DNA of 64,000 nucleotides, taken from NCBI RefSeq assembly GCF_029222925.1, contig NZ_JARHUI010000007.1, positions 62,001 through 126,000 of the forward strand. Reading direction: 5' to 3'. This document shows, piece after piece, positions 10,294 to 18,921 of the stretch. The stretch's first letter is position 1. Each line of letters starts with the position of its first letter. Position numbers and translations under genes: made by a program. The notes beneath the pieces are model-generated. The model made no database searches. It worked only from the letters and a program-made list of their open reading frames with translations, and was not told where the DNA came from. Source of the DNA: Algoriphagus sp. CAU 1675. Its GTDB lineage: Bacteria; Bacteroidota; Bacteroidia; Cytophagales; Cyclobacteriaceae.

Positions 10294-11316
10294 ATGAGCA
10301 CAAGAACTTCCAAACCCATAATAGGAATCAGCATTGGTGATATCAATGGAATCGGAGCAGAGGTTACCATGAAAGCCCTACTGGATAACCGTACCCATAA
10401 AAACTTCACCCCTTTGATCTATGGGCACGGCAAAGCAATCAGCTTTTATAGAAAGGCCCTGGGCATGGAGGATTTCAACTTTGTACAGATCAGGTCCATA
10501 GATGAAATCCAGCACAAGAAAGTGAACGTAATCAATGTTTTGGAAGAATGTCCGGAAGTAATTCCGGGAGTAGAAACCCATGAAGCGGGAAAATTGGCCC
10601 TAGCTGCATTGAAGGCCGCTATGGAAGACCTAAAGGAAGGGCATATTCAGGCCTTGGTTACAGCACCTGTCAATAAGAACAATATCAATTCTGAAGAATT
10701 CCGCTTTGTTGGTCATACTGAATTCATTACCGAATCGGTTGGTGCAAAGAAAAGCCTGATGTTCATGGTCTCAGAACAACTCCGAGTAGGATTGGTGACT
10801 GGACACGTCCCTTTGGCAAAGGTGGTTCAAAATGTCACTCCTGAAAGGATCAAGGGAAAAGCCAACCTGATGCTTGAAAGCCTTCAAAAGGATTTTGGCA
10901 TCAGCAAACCTAAAATCGCCATTCTCGGACTCAATCCTCATGCAGGTGAAGACGGGCTATTGGGTGATGAGGAGGAAAAAATCATCAAACCGGCAATTCG
11001 GGATTTAAAAGATGAAAACAAAATGGTTTTTGGCCCTTATCCTTCTGATGGGTTCTTTGGAATGATGCATCAAAGCAAATTTGATGGGATTTTGGCCATG
11101 TACCACGATCAGGGACTAATCCCATTCAAATCCATTGCCTTCAGTTCAGGTGTTAATTTTACAGCTGGCTTACCGGTAATCCGCACCTCACCTGATCATG
11201 GAACTGCTTATAATATTGCAGGGAAAAATCTGGCAGATGAGGGATCAATGAGAGCGGCAATTTTTCTGGCAGCAGATATCATCCACGAGCATCAGGCGGC
11301 TTTGGAAGAAGCATAA
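10294..11316 (+). CDS. pdxA: 4-hydroxythreonine-4-phosphate dehydrogenase PdxA
   Basis: This 340-residue metal- and NAD-dependent enzyme acts in DXP-dependent pyridoxal 5'-phosphate synthesis. Seen are the N-terminal ISIGDINGIGAEV, the PVNK substrate segment, the metal-binding HTEF segment (VGHTEFIT), GLNPHAGEDG and MYHDQGLIPFK with another metal-ligand His. Length is close to the 330-residue norm. In many bacteria pdxA lies beside rsmA; here the two are divergent, a related but altered arrangement. Confidence 0.95.
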   Translation: MSTRTSKPIIGISIGDINGIGAEVTMKALLDNRTHKNFTPLIYGHGKAISFYRKALGMEDFNFVQIRSIDEIQHKKVNVINVLEECPEVIPGVETHEAGKLALAALKAAMEDLKEGHIQALVTAPVNKNNINSEEFRFVGHTEFITESVGAKKSLMFMVSEQLRVGLVTGHVPLAKVVQNVTPERIKGKANLMLESLQKDFGISKPKIAILGLNPHAGEDGLLGDEEEKIIKPAIRDLKDENKMVFGPYPSDGFFGMMHQSKFDGILAMYHDQGLIPFKSIAFSSGVNFTAGLPVIRTSPDHGTAYNIAGKNLADEGSMRAAIFLAADIIHEHQAALEEA

Positions 11317-11368
11317 TAAAGGATAGGAAAGACTTTAGATTAAAAACCAAATATTATTTTCCGAAGTA

Positions 11369-11400
11369 TTTCAGAAAAATTAAAATAATACCTATTTTTG
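11369..11400 (+). promoter_or_regulatory. Promoter of the yceD-rpmF transcript
   Basis: TATTTTTG at 11393-11400 fits the Bacteroidota -7 consensus. TTTC at 11369-11372 lies 20 bases upstream at the expected -33 distance, with one mismatch to TTTG. A clear purine-rich ribosome site (AGGAGGAG) follows before the GTG start, which is unusual for this phylum. Confidence 0.6.
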
Positions 11401-11425
11401 CGGTCTTAAATCAGGAGGAGAAATC

Positions 11426-12010
11426 GTGAAATTCTTGAGAAGCTTTGATATTGAGGTAATTAAGTTCAAAGAAGGGCTGCACGAGATCGACTTCTCGATC
11501 GGAGACAGCTTTTTTCAACAGTTTGAAGACAACGACCTGGTTGAAAAGGGAAACTTGACCGTACGGGTCATGATGAACAAAGGAGCAAATTTAATTGAGA
11601 TGAGTTTTCGCATTGCGGGAACCGTCAGATTGACCTGTGATAGAAGTTTGGAGGAATTTGATTATCCAATCGACACTACACAAGAGATCATTTATAAATA
11701 TGGCTCTGAAGAAAAAGAAATTGATGAAGATGTCTACATGATCACCAGGGATACCCCTTCAGTGAACGTAGCTCAATTGATTTATGAATTCATCATTCTT
11801 TCACTTCCTGCTAAAAAAATCCATCCTGATTATCGAAACGAACTTGATGATGAGGATCTTGAGGCAGAAGGTGGCTATGTATACATCGACGATTCTTATG
11901 AAGACGATGGTGAAATAGCAGAAGAAAATGAATCCGGAGAAAATGAAGATGAAATAGCAGATCCCCGCTGGGAGATGCTTAAAAAGTTAAAAAATAAAGA
12001 ACAATCATAA
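11426..12010 (+). CDS. yceD: YceD/DUF177 family protein
   Basis: This 194-residue protein sits directly before rpmF, the conserved position of YceD/DUF177 proteins. The core (about 20-140) includes IAGTVRLTCDRSLEEFDYPI, and the C-terminal 40 residues are strongly acidic (runs of D and E). In E. coli and plant chloroplasts this family is linked to 23S rRNA/50S accumulation; that is family knowledge. The start is GTG at 11426, supported by AGGAGGAG a few bases upstream. The stop is 12 bases from rpmF, so the two form a transcription unit. Confidence 0.85.
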   Translation: MKFLRSFDIEVIKFKEGLHEIDFSIGDSFFQQFEDNDLVEKGNLTVRVMMNKGANLIEMSFRIAGTVRLTCDRSLEEFDYPIDTTQEIIYKYGSEEKEIDEDVYMITRDTPSVNVAQLIYEFIILSLPAKKIHPDYRNELDDEDLEAEGGYVYIDDSYEDDGEIAEENESGENEDEIADPRWEMLKKLKNKEQS

Positions 12011-12022
12011 ACCACGCATAAA

Positions 12023-12214
12023 ATGGCACATCCTAAACGCAAAATTTCGAAAACCAGAAGAGATAAGAGAAGAACTCATTACAAGTTGGAGGCTCCAGGT
12101 TTGGCTAAATGCCCTACTACAGGCGAAATGCACCTTCCTCACAGAGCGTTCTGGTTGGACGGTAAGTTGTATTACAAAGGAAATGTAATCATCGAAAAAG
12201 AAGTTTTGGCTTAA
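12023..12214 (+). CDS. rpmF: Ribosomal protein bL32, zinc-free form
   Basis: This 63-residue basic protein starts [17 protein letters not shown], the bL32 signature. It is part of the 50S subunit near the peptidyl-transferase exit side. Zinc-binding bL32 has two pairs of Cys; this one has a single Cys (residue 30, in [15 protein letters not shown]), so no zinc ribbon can form. It is followed directly by a strong terminator. Confidence 0.95.
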   Translation: MAHPKRKISKTRRDKRRTHYKLEAPGLAKCPTTGEMHLPHRAFWLDGKLYYKGNVIIEKEVLA

Positions 12215-12233
12215 TACCCAGAACCAAACATAT

Positions 12234-12265
12234 AAAATCCATCCTGTTGACGGGATGGATTTTTT
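12234..12265 (+). terminator. Intrinsic terminator after rpmF
   Basis: ATCCATCC and GGATGGAT form the stem around a short loop, followed by TTTTTTG. It ends the yceD-rpmF transcript and separates it from fabH. Confidence 0.88.
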
Positions 12266-12326
12266 GTTTATAGCTAATCCCATATCTCAGATTACCAGCA
12301 CTCTAGCCTTCAAGAAGATGATTTCT

Positions 12327-12358
12327 TTTGGTGGTAAGAAGCAATTGTAATATTTTTG
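12327..12358 (+). promoter_or_regulatory. Promoter of the fabH-efp-accBC run
   Basis: TTTG at 12327-12330, a 20-base spacer and TATTTTTG at 12351-12358 match the Bacteroidota promoter consensus in both boxes and spacing. This implies a leader of about 70 bases before fabH. Confidence 0.7.
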
Positions 12359-12394
12359 GCACTCCTTTATAGAAGCTAACGACCAATGCCAAAA

Positions 12395-12419
12395 CAGAGG
12401 TCTGTCATCCAAACCTCTG
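12395..12419 (+). promoter_or_regulatory. Leader hairpin just before fabH
   Basis: CAGAGGT (12395-12401) pairs with ACCTCTG (12413-12419) in the untranslated leader, 17 bases before the fabH ATG. There is no T-run, so it is not a terminator. A regulatory role is possible but unproven. Confidence 0.35.
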
Positions 12420-12435
12420 AAATAAACAAAATCAA

Positions 12436-13434
12436 ATGGACAAAATAAGAGCCATGATCACCGGTATACAGGGATATGTACCCGAATATCGGTTGACCAA
12501 CAAAGAACTTGAAAAGCTGGTAGAAACCAACGACGAATGGATCACCTCCCGTACCGGCATTAAAGAAAGAAGAATCCTCAAAGGCGAAAACCAAGGCACC
12601 TCAGTAATGGGAATTGAAGCTGTAAAAGGCCTTTTGGAAAAAACCAATACCGACCCACTGGATATTGAGCTGATCATTTGCGCTACTGTAACCCCTGACA
12701 TGCCTTTCCCGGCAACTGCAAATATCATTGCCGATAAGGTAGGTGCCAAAAACAGTTACAGTTTTGACGTTTCAGCCGCCTGTTCCGGGTTTCTGTATGC
12801 CCTCCAGTTAGGCTCACAGTTTATCCAATCCGGTACACATAAGAAAGTGATTGTAGTTGGTGCTGATAAAATGTCCTCCATTGTGGACTATCAAGATCGT
12901 ACCACTTGCATCTTATTCGGTGATGGAGCCGGTGCCGTTTTATTGGAGCCCACTACCGAAGAATTTGGTGTGATGGACGCCATCCTCAAGGCAGATGGAT
13001 CTGGAGAACCTTACCTTCACATGAAAGCCGGAGGAAGCCGCAGACCAGCTTCCCACGAGACCATCGATGCACGTGAGCATTACGCTTATCAGGAAGGTTC
13101 CACTGTATTTAAATTCGCCGTTACCAATATGGCGGATGTTAGTGCGGAAGTAATGGAAAGAAATGGACTCCAAGGAGAAGATATTGCCTGGTTGGTTCCT
13201 CATCAAGCCAATAAGCGAATCATTGACGCAACTGCCAACCGCATGGGAGTAGGTCCTGAAAAAGTAATGATGAATATTGAGCGCTATGGAAACACTACCG
13301 CGGCCACTATTCCTCTTTGTCTTTGGGACTACGAAAAGCAACTCCATAAAGGTGATAACCTAATTTTAGCTGCTTTTGGCGGAGGGTTCACTTGGGGAGC
13401 CATCTATGTAAAATGGGCACTAGATCCTAAATAA
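12436..13434 (+). CDS. fabH: 3-oxoacyl-ACP synthase III FabH
   Basis: This 332-residue condensing enzyme joins acetyl-CoA (or a branched acyl-CoA) to malonyl-ACP to start fatty-acid synthesis. The catalytic triad is visible: Cys in DVSAACSGF, His in VPHQANKRI and Asn in [12 protein letters not shown]. The glycine-rich end [11 protein letters not shown] is typical. Length matches the family. It has its own promoter and a 26-base gap to efp. The cluster with accB and accC places initiation beside malonyl-CoA supply. Confidence 0.96.
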   Translation: MDKIRAMITGIQGYVPEYRLTNKELEKLVETNDEWITSRTGIKERRILKGENQGTSVMGIEAVKGLLEKTNTDPLDIELIICATVTPDMPFPATANIIADKVGAKNSYSFDVSAACSGFLYALQLGSQFIQSGTHKKVIVVGADKMSSIVDYQDRTTCILFGDGAGAVLLEPTTEEFGVMDAILKADGSGEPYLHMKAGGSRRPASHETIDAREHYAYQEGSTVFKFAVTNMADVSAEVMERNGLQGEDIAWLVPHQANKRIIDATANRMGVGPEKVMMNIERYGNTTAATIPLCLWDYEKQLHKGDNLILAAFGGGFTWGAIYVKWALDPK

Positions 13435-13460
13435 TTCACGGAAAATAAATTCACTGATAT

Positions 13461-14024
13461 ATGGCAAGTACTGCAGATTTTAAAAATGGACTTTGTCTGG
13501 TAATGAACAATGACATTTATAGCATTGTGGAATTTCAGCACGTGAAGCCCGGAAAAGGAGCTGCTTTTGTTCGAACCAAACTTAAAAGCCTAACGACCGG
13601 CAAAACCCTGGACAAAACCTTCAATGCGGGTGAAAAAGTCACTACTGCTAGAGTTGAAAAAAGACCCAATCAGTTCCTTTATGCGGACGATATGGGATAC
13701 AACTTTATGGACACCAATACCTTCGAACAGATCGTGATCGAGGAAAAATTAATCGAACGTCCTAACCTTCTGAAGGATGGACAATTGGTTGACATCTTGG
13801 TACATGACGAAACTGAAACACCCCTTGCGGTTGAATTGCCTCCTTTTGTGGAGTTGATGATTACCTATACCGAACCGGGTATTAAGGGAGATACTGCTAC
13901 CAACGCTCTAAAACCAGCAACTGTCGAAACAGGAGCTACCGTAATGGTCCCTCTATTTGTGGAGCAGGACACCATGATTAAGGTGGACACTAGGGACGGA
14001 TCTTACTCGGAAAGAGTGAAATAA
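13461..14024 (+). CDS. efp: Elongation factor P
   Basis: This 187-residue, three-domain beta-barrel protein relieves ribosome stalling at polyproline. The KOW-like N-terminal domain carries the tip loop [10 protein letters not shown], where the Lys of PGKG is the residue modified in many species. The middle domain includes [12 protein letters not shown], and the end [12 protein letters not shown] is the EF-P signature. It sits between fabH and accB with short gaps. No modification enzyme (epmA/B, earP) is present in this window. Confidence 0.96.
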   Translation: MASTADFKNGLCLVMNNDIYSIVEFQHVKPGKGAAFVRTKLKSLTTGKTLDKTFNAGEKVTTARVEKRPNQFLYADDMGYNFMDTNTFEQIVIEEKLIERPNLLKDGQLVDILVHDETETPLAVELPPFVELMITYTEPGIKGDTATNALKPATVETGATVMVPLFVEQDTMIKVDTRDGSYSERVK

Positions 14025-14032
14025 GTTACTTT

Positions 14033-14064
14033 AAGCTGTGCGATTTTCTTAAATTACACAGCTT
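14033..14064 (+). terminator. Weak hairpin between efp and accB
   Basis: AAGCTGTG (14033-14040) pairs with CACAGCTT (14057-14064) over a 16-base loop, followed by TAATTGTTTTT. It may attenuate between efp and accB, but the long loop makes it weak. Confidence 0.4.
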
Positions 14065-14115
14065 TAATTGTTTTTAAACCCAACTAGTGCTTCAGAGCAC
14101 ACAACTAATATTCCT

Positions 14116-14595
14116 ATGAAAGCAAAAGAAATCCAGGAGTTAATTGACTATATCTCAAATTCAGGACTTGCTGAGGTTAAAATCAAGACTGAAGAGTTTG
14201 AACTATCCATCAAAAAATACACAGAAGCTCCTCAGGTCAGAGTGGTAGAAGGACCTCATGCGCATATTCATGCTCCTGCCCCTGTTCCAGCTCCCGCTCC
14301 TGCAGCTCCTCAGGAAAGTGTAGCGGCGGCTCCTGCTCCAGTAGCCTCCAACTTGGTGGAAATCAAATCCCCAATGATCGGTACCTTCTACCTGACTCCA
14401 AATCCAGATTCAGATCCTTTCGTAAATGTAGGCGATACTATTAAGGCAGGACAAACAGTTTGTATCATTGAAGCTATGAAGCTTTTCAATGAGATTGAAT
14501 CGGAGATATCCGGAAAAATCGTCAAAGTATTGGTTTCCAATGCTACCCCTGTTGAATATGATCAGCCTTTGTTCCTTGTAGATCCGGCAGGATAA
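14116..14595 (+). CDS. accB: Biotin carboxyl carrier protein of acetyl-CoA carboxylase
   Basis: This 159-residue protein carries biotin for acetyl-CoA carboxylase. The N-terminal part ([17 protein letters not shown]) is followed by a flexible Ala/Pro linker (about 50-80) and a C-terminal biotinyl domain with [14 protein letters not shown], whose Lys is biotinylated. AMKL instead of the commoner AMKM is seen. The ATG at 14116 is preferred over the in-frame TTG at 14068, which would add 16 residues without family character. accC starts 24 bases downstream. Confidence 0.95.
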   Translation: MKAKEIQELIDYISNSGLAEVKIKTEEFELSIKKYTEAPQVRVVEGPHAHIHAPAPVPAPAPAAPQESVAAAPAPVASNLVEIKSPMIGTFYLTPNPDSDPFVNVGDTIKAGQTVCIIEAMKLFNEIESEISGKIVKVLVSNATPVEYDQPLFLVDPAG

Positions 14596-14619
14596 TTTTT
14601 CCACCCAAACTACTACGCT

Positions 14620-15969
14620 GTGTTTAAAAAAATATTAATAGCCAATAGAGGAGAAATCGCCCTGAGAGTCATCCGTACCTGCAAGGAAATGGGGATCAAA
14701 ACAGTGGCAGTTTATTCTACGGCCGACAAGGACAGTTTGCACGTTCGTTTTGCCGATGAAGCTGTCTGTATAGGTCCTGCCCCAAGCAGGGAATCTTATT
14801 TGAACATTCCAAGAATTATTGCAGCAGCAGAGATCACCAACGCTGATGCAATCCATCCTGGATATGGCTTTCTTTCCGAAAATGCCGAATTTTCAAGAAT
14901 CTGTGATGAATATGGAATAAAATTCATCGGAGCTTCTGCTGAAATGATCGGAAAAATGGGAGACAAAGCCACCGCAAAGGCCACAATGAAGGCTGCAGGC
15001 GTGCCTACCATTCCCGGATCGGAAGGCTTACTTGAATCCGTAGATCAAGGATTGAAGCTAGCCCAAGAAATGGGATACCCTGTCATTCTAAAAGCTACAG
15101 CCGGTGGTGGTGGACGAGGAATGAGAATCGTCAAAGAAGACAAGGAATTCAAAAAAGCATGGGATGATGCCAAAATGGAATCCGGTGCTGCTTTTGGAAA
15201 TGATGGACTTTACCTGGAAAAATTCGTTGAGGAACCTCGCCATATTGAAATCCAGGTAGTAGGAGACAGCAATGGAAAAGCTTGTCACCTATCTGAAAGA
15301 GATTGTTCTATTCAAAGAAGACACCAGAAGCTTGTTGAGGAAACCCCTTCCCCATTCATCACTGATGAACTTCGAGAGGCTATGGGAAAAGCCGCCATCA
15401 AAGGTGCTGAAGCCATTGGATATGAAGGAGCCGGAACCATTGAGTTTCTCGTTGATAAAAACAGAAACTTTTACTTCATGGAAATGAACACCCGAATTCA
15501 GGTGGAGCATCCAATTACTGAAGAAGTAACAGATTTTGACTTAATCAAGGAACAGATCAAAGTTGCTGCCGGTGAAAAAATCAGCGGAAGAAATTATTTC
15601 CCGAAACTATACGCTATGGAATGCCGGATCAATGCGGAAGATCCTTCAAATGGATTCCGTCCAAGTCCTGGCAAGATCAACTACCTCCATTTCCCAGGGG
15701 GCCGTGGAGTAAGAGTTGATTCCCATGTTTATGCAGGATATGTGATCCCGCCAAACTATGACTCCATGATCGCGAAACTGATCGTCAGTGGTCAATCCAG
15801 AGAAGAGGTAATTGTACGCATGAAGCGGGCTTTGGAGGAATTTGTAATCGATGGGATTAAAACTACGATTCCTTTCCACATTGCATTGCTTGAAGACGAG
15901 CAGTTTAAAGAAGGAAACTTCACTACCAAATTCCTGGAAACATTTGATTTCTCGAAGGTTAAAGCCTAA
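14620..15969 (+). CDS. accC: Biotin carboxylase subunit of acetyl-CoA carboxylase
   Basis: This 449-residue ATP-grasp enzyme carboxylates the biotin on AccB using bicarbonate and ATP. It begins [24 protein letters not shown]. The glycine-rich ATP loop is [14 protein letters not shown], the catalytic segment is [13 protein letters not shown], and metal-binding and catalytic residues lie in [16 protein letters not shown]. The start is GTG at 14620, where homology begins exactly. It ends the fabH-efp-accB-accC run. No accA or accD is present nearby. Confidence 0.97.
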   Translation: MFKKILIANRGEIALRVIRTCKEMGIKTVAVYSTADKDSLHVRFADEAVCIGPAPSRESYLNIPRIIAAAEITNADAIHPGYGFLSENAEFSRICDEYGIKFIGASAEMIGKMGDKATAKATMKAAGVPTIPGSEGLLESVDQGLKLAQEMGYPVILKATAGGGGRGMRIVKEDKEFKKAWDDAKMESGAAFGNDGLYLEKFVEEPRHIEIQVVGDSNGKACHLSERDCSIQRRHQKLVEETPSPFITDELREAMGKAAIKGAEAIGYEGAGTIEFLVDKNRNFYFMEMNTRIQVEHPITEEVTDFDLIKEQIKVAAGEKISGRNYFPKLYAMECRINAEDPSNGFRPSPGKINYLHFPGGRGVRVDSHVYAGYVIPPNYDSMIAKLIVSGQSREEVIVRMKRALEEFVIDGIKTTIPFHIALLEDEQFKEGNFTTKFLETFDFSKVKA

Positions 15970-15988
15970 AACAGAATCCTGTAACTAT

Positions 15989-16018
15989 AGAAAAGCCACT
16001 CCATGGAGTGGCTTTTCT
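15989..16018. terminator. Bidirectional terminator after accC
   Basis: This is a perfect 30-base palindrome: AGAAAAGCCACTCCA and its complement without a loop base. A/T-rich ends on both sides fit termination of the accC transcript and of the convergent lipoprotein gene. Confidence 0.82.
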
Positions 16019-16026
16019 GCTTCCTG

Positions 16027-16458
16027 TCAAAAACCGGAAAATATTGCACCCAATAAAACCAAGAACATCGCAGCTGCAGCAAGAACAGCAACAGTCCCCA
16101 TCCCCAAAACAAAGCCAGCAGTGGCCCCACCACTGAAGCGCTTCACTTTTATTGCTTTCAATTCTCCTAAATCCAAAGAACGAACCTGTTCTTTTTCCTC
16201 ATTGACCCCATTCGACTTTTTCACCAACATCTCCAAGCCTTGAGGCATAATTCGAATCAATTCCCCTTTTAAAATTTCATCTGCAAAAGTCACAACGATG
16301 ACATGGTCCCCAATCCTTAACTTCTGAAGATCAGCCTCAACAAGCCCTTGGGTTCTATCAGCGTTTTTTGGCTTGAGATTTTGAACCGGACGATAGGTTT
16401 TGCATGAAAAGGAAAGAAGCAAAATCGAAAAAAACAGAAGTTGAGGCAACTTACCCAT
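16027..16458 (-). CDS. Small lipoprotein with glycine-zipper-like C-terminal membrane segment
   Basis: This 143-residue protein has a lipoprotein signal: hydrophobic LLFFSILLLSFS followed by Cys19. The middle part (about 45-100) looks like a small beta domain (IGDHVIVVTFADEILKGEL, then IRIMPQGLEMLV). The last 35 residues are hydrophobic and Gly/Ala rich (GGATAGFVLGMGTVAVLAAAAM), like a membrane-inserting hairpin. The family is not recognised. Similar short Bacteroidota lipoproteins are usually hypothetical. Confidence 0.6.
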   Translation of the reverse strand: MGKLPQLLFFSILLLSFSCKTYRPVQNLKPKNADRTQGLVEADLQKLRIGDHVIVVTFADEILKGELIRIMPQGLEMLVKKSNGVNEEKEQVRSLDLGELKAIKVKRFSGGATAGFVLGMGTVAVLAAAAMFLVLLGAIFSGF

Positions 16459-16601
16459 ATAATCAGGAAATTAAGTGAAAATAAAAGCTTCCTATTAAAG
16501 TTATGCAAATTGGAATGCCATTCATAAAACCTTTATGAAAGAAAATTAACCTTTTGTATTTTTTTTCCATAACTTATTTGCTTTAATAGAATCAAACCCA
16601 A

Positions 16602-18920
16602 ATGGCCTTTGCTAAATCCTTGAATTTTGCGGGGATTATATCCCTTCTTTTTTTTGCTTGGAGCTGTAGACCACCCCAAATGGAGACCCCCGATCTACAG
16701 AACGGAGACCAAGTGAGCTACAATTTCCATATCCGTCCTATTCTTTCGGATAAATGCTTCGCTTGCCATGGACCAGACGCGAATAAACGGGAAGCAAACC
16801 TCAGGTTAGACACCCCTGAAGGCGCTTTTTCAGCACTAAAGGATAGCCCTGGAAAGTATGCTTTGGTCGCAGGCAAACCACAGGATTCAGAACTCTATCA
16901 TAGGATCAGTTCCTCTGATCCAAGTGAACTCATGCCTCCTCCCGAATCAAACCTCAGTCTTTCGGAAACCGAAGTGGCTTTGTTGAAAAAATGGATAGAA
17001 CAAGGAGCAGAGTACGAGCCTCATTGGGCTTTTGTGAAACCTAAAAAATCACAGCTTCCAAATTCAGATAGTTGGGCAATAAATGAAATTGATCTCTTCA
17101 CGCTTAAAAAGATGAAGGAGAAAGGATTGACCCCCAACCCAGAGGCGAAACCTCATGAATTAATTAAAAGAGCAAGTCTGGATCTAACGGGGCTCCCACC
17201 CAGTCCTGAAATGATTGAGCGCTTTGGGGATTTTTCGGGGGAAAACTCTTATGAAAACCTCTTGGATGGTTTATTGGCACAAAGCAGTTTTGGTGAAAAA
17301 CTCGCCATCCTTTGGTTGGACATTTCCCGCTATGCAGACAGCTATGGCTACCAAGATGATAATATCCGAAGCCAATGGCCCTACCGGGACTGGTTGATCC
17401 ATGCATTCAACAAAAACCTACCCTATGATGAGTTTCTAACCTGGCAATTGGCCGGTGACCTTATACCAAATGCTTCTAAGGAACAAATCCTTGCCACAGC
17501 ATTCAATAGAAACCATAAATACACGGAAGAAGGCGGTGTCATTGATGAGGAATACCGCATTGAATACGTGCTGGACAAAACCAACACCTTCAGCAAGGGC
17601 ATTCTAGGTATTACAATGGAATGTGCACAATGCCACGACCACAAGTATGACCCCTTTTCCCAAAAAGACTACTTCGAGCTATTTGCCTTTTTCAACAATA
17701 GCCCGGAAAAAGGGTATGAAGGAGATGTAAGTATTTCAAAACCTGCCAAAACCCCAATTCTATGGGTTGAGCAGGAAGATCTTTCGGGCATTCTAAATTT
17801 CATCAATCACGAGGATACTACCCGACTGAGCATTTCGGTAATGGGCGAGTTGGAGGAAAAAGAAAAACGCACCACCTACATTTTAGACAGAGGTGTGTAT
17901 GATGCTCCTACCCTTCCCGTAACTGTCTCTACTCCAGCTTCTATTTTAGAATTTCCAGAAGATTTGGAGAAAAACCGGTTGGGGCTTGCAAAATGGGCTA
18001 CCAGTCCGGACAATCCATTAACAGCCCGGGTTTTCGTTAACCTGATTTGGCAGGAAATCTTCGGTACTGGAATAGTCAAAACAGCAGGAGACTTTGGAAT
18101 GCAGGGAGACCTCCCTACCCACCCTGAACTTCTGGATTGGCTGGCAGTGGACTTTATGGAAAACGGCTGGGACATCAAACGCCTTTTGAAGCAAATTCTA
18201 AGTTCGGCCACCTATAAACAGTCTGCAGTGATTTCGGAAAAGCATCTGGAATTGGACCCCGAAAACATTTTCCTATCCCGGGCCCCCCGACTAAGACTTC
18301 CTGCCGAAAACATTCAGGATTTGGTTCTGGCTAGCAGTGGATTGCTATATCCCAAAATCGGAGGTCCAAGTGTCAAACCCTATCAACCTGAGGGAATTTG
18401 GGAGTCGGCTTCTTCCGGCCGGGGTGTTCTTGCCACCTACGTACAGGATAAGGGAAACGACCTGTATAGGAGAGGAATTTACAATTTCATCAAACTGACT
18501 GTTCCGCCACCAAAGGCCATCATTTTTGACTCAAGCAACCGAGATCGCTGTGAAATAGGAAGAGGAAGAACCAATACTCCCCTTCAAGCTTTGGTAATGC
18601 TCAATGACCCCATGGTTCTGGAAGCTTCAAGGGTGTTGGCGGGAAAAGTGCTGGAGGAAGGCCATGATCCCAAAAAAGCTATTCAAAGTGCCTTCAAAAG
18701 AATACTCTGCAGAGAGCCTATAAAGGAAGAACAGGATTTGCTTTTGGCCTACTTTGAAGATCAACTTAATCGATTTGAGCTCAGCCCTGAGCAAATACGC
18801 CCAAGTTTAGAAGTTGGAGAATATCCACTTTCCGAAAACCAAATCAATGCCCAAACAGCAGCAATGATGCAAGTAATTGTAAGCCTGTACAACATGGAGG
18901 AAACCATTACCAAAATTTGA
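16602..18920 (+). CDS. PSD1-type lipoprotein: c-haem plus DUF1549 and DUF1553
   Basis: This 772-residue exported lipoprotein (lipobox before Cys22) has the planctomycete-type order: a PSCyt1 c-type haem domain (about 35-110) with CFACH at 52-56, then DUF1549/PSCyt2 (about 150-355), then DUF1553/PSD1 (about 465-730). A second haem-type motif, CAQCHDHKYDP, lies at 341-345 inside DUF1549. These families are abundant in Planctomycetes and Verrucomicrobia and occur in Bacteroidota. They are suspected of roles in polysaccharide use, but no reaction has been established to my knowledge. The DUF1501 gene begins 1 base after its stop, so the pair is co-translated. Confidence 0.88.
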   Translation: MAFAKSLNFAGIISLLFFAWSCRPPQMETPDLQNGDQVSYNFHIRPILSDKCFACHGPDANKREANLRLDTPEGAFSALKDSPGKYALVAGKPQDSELYHRISSSDPSELMPPPESNLSLSETEVALLKKWIEQGAEYEPHWAFVKPKKSQLPNSDSWAINEIDLFTLKKMKEKGLTPNPEAKPHELIKRASLDLTGLPPSPEMIERFGDFSGENSYENLLDGLLAQSSFGEKLAILWLDISRYADSYGYQDDNIRSQWPYRDWLIHAFNKNLPYDEFLTWQLAGDLIPNASKEQILATAFNRNHKYTEEGGVIDEEYRIEYVLDKTNTFSKGILGITMECAQCHDHKYDPFSQKDYFELFAFFNNSPEKGYEGDVSISKPAKTPILWVEQEDLSGILNFINHEDTTRLSISVMGELEEKEKRTTYILDRGVYDAPTLPVTVSTPASILEFPEDLEKNRLGLAKWATSPDNPLTARVFVNLIWQEIFGTGIVKTAGDFGMQGDLPTHPELLDWLAVDFMENGWDIKRLLKQILSSATYKQSAVISEKHLELDPENIFLSRAPRLRLPAENIQDLVLASSGLLYPKIGGPSVKPYQPEGIWESASSGRGVLATYVQDKGNDLYRRGIYNFIKLTVPPPKAIIFDSSNRDRCEIGRGRTNTPLQALVMLNDPMVLEASRVLAGKVLEEGHDPKKAIQSAFKRILCREPIKEEQDLLLAYFEDQLNRFELSPEQIRPSLEVGEYPLSENQINAQTAAMMQVIVSLYNMEETITKI

Positions 18921-18921
18921 C

